Source of the DNA: Spirochaetales bacterium | Lineage (GTDB): Bacteria; Spirochaetota; Spirochaetia; Sphaerochaetales; Sphaerochaetaceae | Assembly (NCBI GenBank): GCA_022785155.1 | Contig: JALFRH010000042.1 | Location: 1 to 10,582 of the forward strand | Reading direction: 5' to 3' | DNA length: 10,582 nucleotides | Shown: positions 1 to 6,821 of the stretch, piece by piece | Layout of the letters: every line of letters begins with the position of its first letter | Numbering within the stretch: the first letter of the stretch is position 1 | The notes under the pieces: generated by a model | What the model saw: the letters and a program-made list of their open reading frames with translations, nothing else | Told to the model about the DNA's origin: nothing | Database searches by the model: none | Made by a program: the position numbers and the translations under genes

Positions 1-984
1 TATCAGGTGGCTGTAAGCAAGAAAGTAGAAGAGAACAGCAGAAAGAAGGAGATAGTCCTCGATATGTTATCTCTCATGCTGTCTGAGGAAGGAGAGTTGG
101 CTACTGTACAGGGTGCTCCACTCTTGTCTTATACAATGACCAACCAACTTGAGCTTTCTCCTGTATTCGACACTATCATGCCTGAAATAGAGAGAAACCA
201 CATCTATATGAGACTTGCTTCTCTCGAGTTCTTTAATGCCTCCATGACAGTCGTACAGGGTATTCTTAAGGGTCAGTATCCAACTCCTAGAGATGCTTTT
301 GAAGCTTTTAATGAGCTCTTACTAAAGGATAGCGCCACCGACGACACTATTGTTTATACCTCTGACATCTATGAGCCATATGGCATGACTGAAACTGGAA
401 ATAGGGCTGAAAGCTCCACACTTAATTTGATAAGAGAAGGACTATGGGTAAGCAGTGAAAACAAAAGGTATGCATATGCTGAGACTGAGGGATATGAGAA
501 GGCAGAGGTGGCAATATCATTCTCAGGCCTGAACGCTACTCCTGTGTTTAAGGATGACTATACCTTATATATGTTGAATAACGTCATCTGTCCAAGAAAG
601 ACCGTATATATAATGGATATGACAGGAGCTGAGATAGACCAACTTCTTACAGAACTGATTAATGTAAGAGAAAACGGCAGTAATCCTCTCATTCATGAGA
701 ATATGCTTCCTGCAGCATCTGGCTTCTCTTACTCTGTAAAAGATAACGGAGATGGAACATTCCAGTACTGTGGATCAGATCTTGAGAAAGATAGAGTCTA
801 TAAAGGCTTATGTATCGGAAATATTACGGTTGTAATCGATCCTACATTCGCAAAAGCTCCAGTATCAAGTGAGTTGAGAAAGAAGCTTATTTCAGTAAAT
901 CTTCTCGCAAATACGGCAATTAACAATCTTGTCAAACAGGGATATAGCTTTAAACCAGCTACACCATATTTGACATTTCTATAG
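1..984 (+). CDS. Extracellular solute-binding protein with 5'-nucleotidase C-terminal-like domain (5' partial)
   Basis: The reading frame is open from base 1. The GTG at position 7 is probably internal, because the first visible residues (AVSKKVEEN, then LMLSEEG) match the late C-terminal lobe of family 1 ABC solute-binding proteins rather than a signal peptide. Visible residues to about 110 fit that lobe, including a VVQGILKGQYPTPRDAFEAFN helix typical of its end. From about residue 118 the protein changes to a 5'-nucleotidase C-terminal-like fold. It has NRAESS-NLI, an AEVAISFSG strand, the DMTGAEIDQLL motif, and ASGFSYSVKDN, which corresponds to the usual SGlrYtyd strand. The catalytic metallophosphoesterase domain of true 5'-nucleotidases is not visible, so ligand binding rather than hydrolysis is inferred, probably in the periplasm. 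It ends in TAG 7 nt before the sensor kinase, which suggests co-transcription and joint sensing. The ligand is unknown. The binding-protein call is fairly firm and the nucleotidase-like call moderately so. Confidence 0.75.
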   Translation, partial: YQVAVSKKVEENSRKKEIVLDMLSLMLSEEGELATVQGAPLLSYTMTNQLELSPVFDTIMPEIERNHIYMRLASLEFFNASMTVVQGILKGQYPTPRDAFEAFNELLLKDSATDDTIVYTSDIYEPYGMTETGNRAESSTLNLIREGLWVSSENKRYAYAETEGYEKAEVAISFSGLNATPVFKDDYTLYMLNNVICPRKTVYIMDMTGAEIDQLLTELINVRENGSNPLIHENMLPAASGFSYSVKDNGDGTFQYCGSDLEKDRVYKGLCIGNITVVIDPTFAKAPVSSELRKKLISVNLLANTAINNLVKQGYSFKPATPYLTFL

Positions 985-991
985 GTGATAT

Positions 992-3901
992 ATGTTGAAA
1001 AGAGTTCTTTATGTACTTCTCTTGGCTATAGTTGTCTTTACTGCATGCTACTTTGGCTATGCATACTTGAATAATGCAGATACTTTGATTTTTATGGAAA
1101 GCGCCTCCCATTTGGAGGAGATCTATTCATACCTTGGGAAGTACATAAGCTCTACAAACAATAACAGCTTCGATTCCATGCATCTTTTTATGACTCAGCT
1201 TGAGTATACACTGGATTCCGGCGGTGACGACCAGTTTGTCTCTGATATGGTTTCTGCATGGAAAGAGAATCTTGGATTCAAAGAATTCTACTTTATCTCA
1301 CGTAACGGCGAGTTAATGTGCATAGACGGCAAATACAAGCGTTTTGATTTGTCTTCATCTTTAGTGGATCTGATGATCAATGGCAAAGATATTATGACAG
1401 ATGTCTCTATGCCAGGCTCCGACGGTTTGACTCTATACGCAATAAAGTGCCGGAAGCATAAATATAGAAGCTTTAATTACGAAGCCATCGCCGTAACATT
1501 CAGTAACGATAATATTCTAGATTTGCTGTCAATCAGCGCTTTCGATTCAAAAAGTGACAATTATGTAATCAACGGCGAAGGCAGAATAATCTTCAACGGT
1601 TCCAGTTTTAGAAATACTGAGAATAGATTCTATAATGTAGTCAATTATCTGGAAGATAATTCTGATTTGACAAATCAAAAACTCCTTTCTCTGGAAAAGT
1701 CTTGGACGGAAGGGAGTATGATTACTCTATCCACCAAAATTGAGAGCGTCCCATATTACTTGGTCTCTGTGCCTCTTGAACAATCTGGATGGATATTGGT
1801 GGGGATGGTGGATGCCGGAGTTGTCAACAAAAACATCAACCAGCTGCAGAATCTTACAATGGGTTTGGGATTCTCTGTCTCTGCACTTCTATTGGTCATT
1901 TTGTTCTCTATTGTCGTCACATCATATATAAAGACGAAAAAGAGGCAGCAGGATGAGATCATGTTCCGTGACTCCCTCTTCTCTGATTTAAGCCAGAATG
2001 TAAACGACGTCTTTGTCATATTGGAGGAAAAGACTGACGAAGTCGTGTATGTTACACCTAATATTGATAGTGTACTTGGCGTCAAAGAAGAAGATGTGAA
2101 GAAAGACATTGCCTCTATAGATGGAATAAACGGTGACCGACTTATCGCCTCCAACCTGATGGAGCTTAATAAAAAAGACAAGATATCTTGGACCCAGGAG
2201 TATCTAAATAACGATAGCGGTGAAACAAGATATTTGGAGATTACTGCATATCACACGGAGTTCGGATCCTTAAAGAGAATAGTCATCGTAATATCCGATA
2301 GAAGCGAGGAAAGAAAACTCCAGAACGCACTTTCTTCTTCTTTGGAGATTGCAAAGAACGCCAATGCTGCGAAGAGTAACTTCCTTGCCAATATGTCTCA
2401 CGATATCCGAACCCCTATGAATGCCATTGTAGGTTACTCCACACTTCTTATAAAAGATGCAGACGATAAGAATAAAGTCATCGAAATCGGAAAGAAAATA
2501 ACATACTCGTCTCAGCATCTTTTGTCCTTGATCAACGATGTCTTGGACATGAGTAAGATAGAGAGTGGAAGGACAAGTCTCAACTCAGATAAAGTCGACG
2601 TCTCTGAGGTCATAAATAATATCAGCGAGATAGTACAGGTACAGACAAAGTCTAAAAAACAGTCTTTTGAAATAAAGACAAAGGGCAATATCCCACCATA
2701 TATTTATGCAGATAAACTCAGACTTACCCAGATACTGTTGAACCTCCTTTCCAACGCTGTTAAATACACAGAAAAGAATGGAACCATATCTCTTGTTGTA
2801 GAGGGATATGGAAATAATGGGCAGACTTGTCACTTGAGGTTCATCGTCTCTGACAATGGACAGGGGATGAGCAGGGAGTTTATAGAGAAAATATTCGAAC
2901 CATTCAGTAGGGAAACAAACTCAATGACCAATAAGATCCAGGGGACTGGTCTAGGTATGTCCATTACTAAGAGCATTATCGATTTAATGGGAGGAACAAT
3001 AGATATCCAGTCGGAGCTGGGTAAGGGTAGTGTATTCACCGTAGACTTGATCTTCTCTGTCCCTCTTGATGAAAACGATGATAATTTCTTTGCTGACCAC
3101 GAAATAACAAGAGTCCTAGTGGGAGATGACGAGATAGATGTCACAGAAAACATCCAGTCTATCCTGTCCGATGCTGGACTGGAGTGTGATGCTGCTATAG
3201 GTGGCTTGGAATCTGTGGATAAAGCTACTAAGGCATATGAAGACAATAACTCCTATGATGTCATTATTCTTGACTGGAAGATGCCTGACATGGATGGGGT
3301 GGAGTGTGTTAGAAGAATAAGGAAAGAAATAGGAAAGGATGTACCTATCTTCGTTCTCTCTTCATACGATGTCTCTGAGATAGAAGATGAAGCGAAAAAA
3401 GCAGGGGTCGATCTATTCCTTCCTAAACCATTCTTCCTTTCAAACTTCCAGCGTGTGTTGGATACTTATTATCAGAATAAGGCAAATACAGAGGAAGAAG
3501 GAAATAATAGTAATGATTTCTCAGGTGTTAAGATCCTTGTTGCAGAGGACAATGAGATAAATGCCGAGATCATTACCGAACTATTGGACAGCATAGGAAT
3601 AAAGTGTGCAATAGCTGAAGACGGTCTTGAAGCCTTGAGAGTTTTCACTGAAGAAAGCCCTGATGAATTCGATATGATTTTCATGGATATCCAGATGCCG
3701 ATAATGGATGGGTATGAAAGTGCCAGAAGAATAAGGGCCTCCAACAATACTAGGGCGAAGTCCATCCCTATAATCGCCATGACGGCAAACGCCTTTGAAG
3801 ATGATGTAAAGGCCAGCATGGCTTCTGGAATGAATGCGCACATTTCAAAGCCTATAGACTTCGAGAGATTGAAATCTATCATCAAGTCATTTAGAAGATA
3901 A
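992..3901 (+). CDS. Membrane hybrid sensor histidine kinase with two receiver domains
   Basis: This is a 969-residue sensor of the inner membrane. In order it has a transmembrane helix at about 4-26, a periplasmic sensor of about 260 residues that resembles a double Cache fold, a second helix at about 287-313, and a PAS domain at about 329-440. HisKA follows with NMSHDIRTPMNAI (phospho-acceptor His470). HATPase_c has an N box at about 584-590, DNGQGM at 621-626 and GTGLGM at 651-656. Receiver 1 has acidic Asp712/Asp713, phospho-acceptor Asp761 and Lys812. Receiver 2 has Glu852/Asp853, Asp899, Thr931 and Lys953. All key catalytic residues are present. It lacks an HPt or DNA-binding output domain, so a separate phosphotransfer protein and response regulator must lie elsewhere. 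An AGGTGA Shine-Dalgarno at 983-988 overlaps the upstream stop codon and supports the ATG at 992. Being adjacent to the binding protein suggests that protein delivers the stimulus. The stimulus and regulon cannot be read from the sequence. Confidence 0.93.
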   Translation: MLKRVLYVLLLAIVVFTACYFGYAYLNNADTLIFMESASHLEEIYSYLGKYISSTNNNSFDSMHLFMTQLEYTLDSGGDDQFVSDMVSAWKENLGFKEFYFISRNGELMCIDGKYKRFDLSSSLVDLMINGKDIMTDVSMPGSDGLTLYAIKCRKHKYRSFNYEAIAVTFSNDNILDLLSISAFDSKSDNYVINGEGRIIFNGSSFRNTENRFYNVVNYLEDNSDLTNQKLLSLEKSWTEGSMITLSTKIESVPYYLVSVPLEQSGWILVGMVDAGVVNKNINQLQNLTMGLGFSVSALLLVILFSIVVTSYIKTKKRQQDEIMFRDSLFSDLSQNVNDVFVILEEKTDEVVYVTPNIDSVLGVKEEDVKKDIASIDGINGDRLIASNLMELNKKDKISWTQEYLNNDSGETRYLEITAYHTEFGSLKRIVIVISDRSEERKLQNALSSSLEIAKNANAAKSNFLANMSHDIRTPMNAIVGYSTLLIKDADDKNKVIEIGKKITYSSQHLLSLINDVLDMSKIESGRTSLNSDKVDVSEVINNISEIVQVQTKSKKQSFEIKTKGNIPPYIYADKLRLTQILLNLLSNAVKYTEKNGTISLVVEGYGNNGQTCHLRFIVSDNGQGMSREFIEKIFEPFSRETNSMTNKIQGTGLGMSITKSIIDLMGGTIDIQSELGKGSVFTVDLIFSVPLDENDDNFFADHEITRVLVGDDEIDVTENIQSILSDAGLECDAAIGGLESVDKATKAYEDNNSYDVIILDWKMPDMDGVECVRRIRKEIGKDVPIFVLSSYDVSEIEDEAKKAGVDLFLPKPFFLSNFQRVLDTYYQNKANTEEEGNNSNDFSGVKILVAEDNEINAEIITELLDSIGIKCAIAEDGLEALRVFTEESPDEFDMIFMDIQMPIMDGYESARRIRASNNTRAKSIPIIAMTANAFEDDVKASMASGMNAHISKPIDFERLKSIIKSFRR

Positions 3902-4004
3902 AATGATAGTGGTTCACTTTCTTTTGTCTCTATTATATCATCTCATGGATTGTCCTATGATAATAAGGAAAGAGTATCTTCTTTCACTTTCTTGGAGATG
4001 AGCA
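3902..4004 (+). promoter_or_regulatory. Intergenic region before uvrA, possible promoter
   Basis: This 103-nt AT-rich gap is the only non-coding spacer of note and the likeliest site for a promoter of the uvrA-led unit. A TATGATAAT -10-like block lies at 3956-3964, but no good -35 sits 16-18 nt upstream. TTGTCC (3950-3955) with TATCTT (3975-3980) is an alternative with a long 19-nt spacer. A weak AT-rich inverted repeat pairs TATATCAT (3934-3941) with ATGATAATA (3957-3965) with one bulge. It has no following T-run, so it is not a convincing terminator and could instead be an operator. I see no LexA-type box that I would trust. The uvrA Shine-Dalgarno GGAG is at 3994-3997, 7 nt before the ATG. 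Confidence 0.3.
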
Positions 4005-4024
4005 ATGAATGATATGATAGTGGT
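3903..4024 (+). repeat. Two pairs of 11-bp direct repeats around the uvrA leader
   Basis: ATGATAGTGGT occurs at 3903-3913 and again at 4014-4024, the second copy being codons 4-7 of uvrA. TTCACTTTCTT occurs at 3913-3923 and at 3983-3993, the second copy directly preceding the uvrA ribosome binding site. The order is A-B then B-A, all in the same orientation, so this is not a simple tandem duplication. All four copies are exact. They could be regulator binding sites or traces of a small rearrangement, or coincidence in AT-rich DNA. Function is unknown. Confidence 0.4.
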
Positions 4025-6821
4025 CAAAGGTGCCAGAGAACATAATTTGAAGAATATTGATATTTCCTTACCCAAAAACTCCCTTGTCGTCATATCAGGG
4101 TTAAGCGGTTCGGGAAAGAGTAGTCTCGCCTTCGACACTATATTTGCCGAAGGTCAAAGAAGATATATGGAATCTTTATCTTCATATGCAAGAATGTTTC
4201 TGGGAAGACTGGAAAAGCCTGATGTAGACAGTATCGACGGCTTGAGTCCTGCTATTGCCATCGAGCAGAAATCAACTAACAGAAACCCCAGGTCTACTGT
4301 GGGGACAGTAACTGAAATCTATGATTACTATAGACTTCTATGGGCAAGAATCGGTCATTTGTATTGTCCCAAGTGTGGCAGGGAAATAACTGAAGTATCT
4401 ATAGACCAGATCATGGATTTCATCTTCTCCCATCCTGAAGAGGGCAAACTTATCATTCTCTCTCCCTTGGCAAGAGGAAAGAAGGGCGAATACAGACAAG
4501 TCTTGGAAGATGCCTTGAAAATCGGATACATGAAGGCGGAGATCGACGGAAAGATATATAACCTTGACGAGGGTATCCCACAGATTGAAAAGAAGCTTAA
4601 ACACAATGTTTCCATTGTTGTGGATAGAGTCAAGAACAACATAAAAGCAAGGACTCGTATAAGTGAAGCCGTGGAGAAGGCCTGCGATATGAGTGGAGGT
4701 TTGGTTGAAGTATACTATGTGGACGAGGGTACAAGAGAGCTCTATAACCAAAAGAACTCCTGTCCTGACTGTGGTATCACTATTCCTGAAATAGAGCCAA
4801 GATTCTTCTCCTTCAACTCTCCCATTGGTGCCTGCCCCAAGTGTAATGGACTTGGTTACTCAGAAGAGTTCGATATTGATAAGATTATCCCGGACAGGAG
4901 CCTCAGTTATAATGATGGTGGTATTGCCACCCACAGCCCCAAGGCCAAGACCTATAGGGCGGGACTTGAGACTCTCTTTTCCCATTATGGCTTCAAGCTG
5001 TCTACACCTATCTGTGATCTTCCGGATTGGTTTCTTGACATTATGATATATGGAGGAGGAGATGAACTGGATTATAGTTATACATCCTCCAATGGCACCA
5101 CATATACGCAACACAAAAGCTATGAAGGAATAATTCCTGAACTTATAAGAAGAAAGAAGATGACTGAATCCATGAATATGGTTTCATTCTATCAAGACTT
5201 CATGTCTGAAGTGGAGTGCAGCGGCTGTCATGGAGAGAGATTGAGAAAAGAAGCTTTGTCTGTGAAGATCAATGGCCTTTCCATTATCGACGCCACTAGA
5301 ATGAGTGTAAAGGAATCTCTTCGTTTCTTCACCCAGTTGCCTCTTACTGATACAGAAAAGGAGATCTCTTCCCAAATACTTAAGGAGATAACCTCTCGTC
5401 TCACCTTTTTGAACGATGTCGGACTGGGGTACCTTACACTCTATCGTTATGCAGCCACTCTCAGTGGTGGAGAAAGCCAGAGAATCAGGTTGGCCACACA
5501 AATAGGATCAGCCCTTACAGGAGTATTGTATGTATTGGATGAGCCTAGTATCGGCCTCCACCAAAGGGATAATGAGAAACTCATCGATACCCTCAAGAGA
5601 TTAAAGAATCTTGGAAACACTGTGCTTGTTGTGGAACACGATGAAGATACCATAAGGGAAGCCGATTATGTGGTGGATCTGGGCCCAGGTGCCGGAGATA
5701 GGGGAGGAGAGATAATTGCCAAAGGCACTCCGGAGGAAATCGAGAAGAACCCTGACTCCATTACAGGCCGCTATCTCTCCGGAGTCCTTACCATCGATGT
5801 ACCTAAAGAGAGAAGACGTGGTAATGGAAAGAGCATTGTGGTTGAGGGCTGCTCCAAGAATAACCTGAAGAATATTGACGTGGAGATTCCTCTTGGAAAG
5901 TTTGTATGTATTACAGGTGTTTCCGGGTCTGGAAAGTCAACCTTCCTTAATGAAATACTCCAGCCGGCCGTAAAGAGAAAACTCTTTAAGAAAAAAGAGA
6001 AGAAGGATGGATATGAGTCCATCAAGGGTTTGGAGTATATAGATAAACTGGTTGCAATAGACCAGAGTCCCATTGGAAGGACACCTAGATCAAACCCTGC
6101 AACATATATAGACCTCTTCGGCGCCATAAGGGAACTCTATGCATCCCTGCCTGAAGCAAAGGCAAGAGGATACAATGCTGGAAGATTCTCCTTCAATATT
6201 CCAGGAGGAAGATGTGAAAACTGCTCTGGTGACGGCACAATTAAAATCGAGATGCACTTCTTGTCCGACGTATATGTAAAGTGTGATGTATGCGGAGGAA
6301 AGAGGTACAACAGGGAGACTTTGGCTGTTACATACAAGGGAAAGAACATCAGTGAAGTCTTGGATATGACAGTGGCGGAAGCCTATGAATTCTTCTCTGC
6401 ACATACAAAGATCAGAAGGAAGCTGAAGACTTTGATGGATGTAGGACTGGATTATGTAACCCTAGGTCAAAGCGCCCTTACTCTCAGCGGAGGAGAGGCT
6501 CAAAGGGTAAAGCTTGCCTTGGAGCTTTCCAAGATACAGACAGGAAAGACCCTGTATATTCTTGATGAGCCTACTACAGGACTTCATTTTGCAGATGTAA
6601 AGAAACTCTTGGAAGTTTTGCAGACTTTGGTGGACCAAGGGAATACCGTTATTGTCATTGAACACAACCTTGATGTAATCAAGTGTGCAGACTGGATCAT
6701 AGATCTTGGTCCTGAAGGTGGAGACGGCGGCGGCACCATAGTTGCAAAGGGTGAACCAGAAAGAATTGTTGACTCAAAGGATAGTTACACTGGATACTTT
6801 TTAAGGAAGTTCCTGCGTTGA
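4005..6821 (+). CDS. uvrA: UvrABC system protein A, excinuclease ABC subunit A
   Basis: UvrA is the damage-recognition ATPase of bacterial nucleotide excision repair. As a dimer it scans DNA and loads UvrB. At 938 residues the protein is full length (E. coli UvrA is 940). The first ATPase half has Walker A GLSGSGKSS at 32-40 (Lys38), signature LSGGESQ at 486-492 and Walker B LDEPS with Asp512/Glu513. The UvrB- and DNA-binding insertions lie within it, with a zinc site at Cys253/Cys256 and Cys277/Cys280 and an extra CPKC at 121-124. The second half has Walker A GVSGSGKST at 638-646 (Lys644), the zinc module CENC (737-740) and CDVC (760-763), signature LSGGEAQ at 827-833 and Walker B Asp854/Glu855. 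Nothing is missing. The ATG at 4005 follows GGAG at 3994-3997, and an in-frame TGA at 3999 rules out a longer ATG start. It heads a tight unit with the LptD-like gene, whose start overlaps its stop. Confidence 0.98.
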   Translation: MNDMIVVKGAREHNLKNIDISLPKNSLVVISGLSGSGKSSLAFDTIFAEGQRRYMESLSSYARMFLGRLEKPDVDSIDGLSPAIAIEQKSTNRNPRSTVGTVTEIYDYYRLLWARIGHLYCPKCGREITEVSIDQIMDFIFSHPEEGKLIILSPLARGKKGEYRQVLEDALKIGYMKAEIDGKIYNLDEGIPQIEKKLKHNVSIVVDRVKNNIKARTRISEAVEKACDMSGGLVEVYYVDEGTRELYNQKNSCPDCGITIPEIEPRFFSFNSPIGACPKCNGLGYSEEFDIDKIIPDRSLSYNDGGIATHSPKAKTYRAGLETLFSHYGFKLSTPICDLPDWFLDIMIYGGGDELDYSYTSSNGTTYTQHKSYEGIIPELIRRKKMTESMNMVSFYQDFMSEVECSGCHGERLRKEALSVKINGLSIIDATRMSVKESLRFFTQLPLTDTEKEISSQILKEITSRLTFLNDVGLGYLTLYRYAATLSGGESQRIRLATQIGSALTGVLYVLDEPSIGLHQRDNEKLIDTLKRLKNLGNTVLVVEHDEDTIREADYVVDLGPGAGDRGGEIIAKGTPEEIEKNPDSITGRYLSGVLTIDVPKERRRGNGKSIVVEGCSKNNLKNIDVEIPLGKFVCITGVSGSGKSTFLNEILQPAVKRKLFKKKEKKDGYESIKGLEYIDKLVAIDQSPIGRTPRSNPATYIDLFGAIRELYASLPEAKARGYNAGRFSFNIPGGRCENCSGDGTIKIEMHFLSDVYVKCDVCGGKRYNRETLAVTYKGKNISEVLDMTVAEAYEFFSAHTKIRRKLKTLMDVGLDYVTLGQSALTLSGGEAQRVKLALELSKIQTGKTLYILDEPTTGLHFADVKKLLEVLQTLVDQGNTVIVIEHNLDVIKCADWIIDLGPEGGDGGGTIVAKGEPERIVDSKDSYTGYFLRKFLR
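6803..6809 (+). promoter_or_regulatory. Ribosome binding site supporting the TTG start of the LptD-like gene
   Basis: AAGGAAG lies inside the last codons of uvrA, 8 nt upstream of the TTG at 6818. It fixes this rare start codon. The TTGA overlap with the uvrA stop implies translational coupling by terminating ribosomes. No in-frame ATG near the signal peptide offers a better start. Confidence 0.75.

Noticed and set aside
7..9. GTG at position 7 as the true start of the first gene
   Set aside because: The frame is open to base 1, and the encoded start matches the middle of a solute-binding protein, with no signal peptide or visible ribosome binding site.
3472..3885. 137-residue antisense reading frame opposite the second receiver domain
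   Set aside because: It is fully contained opposite a well-conserved domain and shows no recognisable motif or ribosome binding site. It is best explained as a codon-bias shadow.
3934..3965. Inverted repeat after the kinase as a Rho-independent terminator
   Set aside because: The stem is short, AT-rich and bulged, with a 15-nt loop, and no T-run follows on either strand.
5771..6404. Overlapping antisense reading frames opposite the uvrA second ATPase half
   Set aside because: The sense strand encodes intact conserved UvrA motifs throughout, and the antisense products look like low-complexity by-products.
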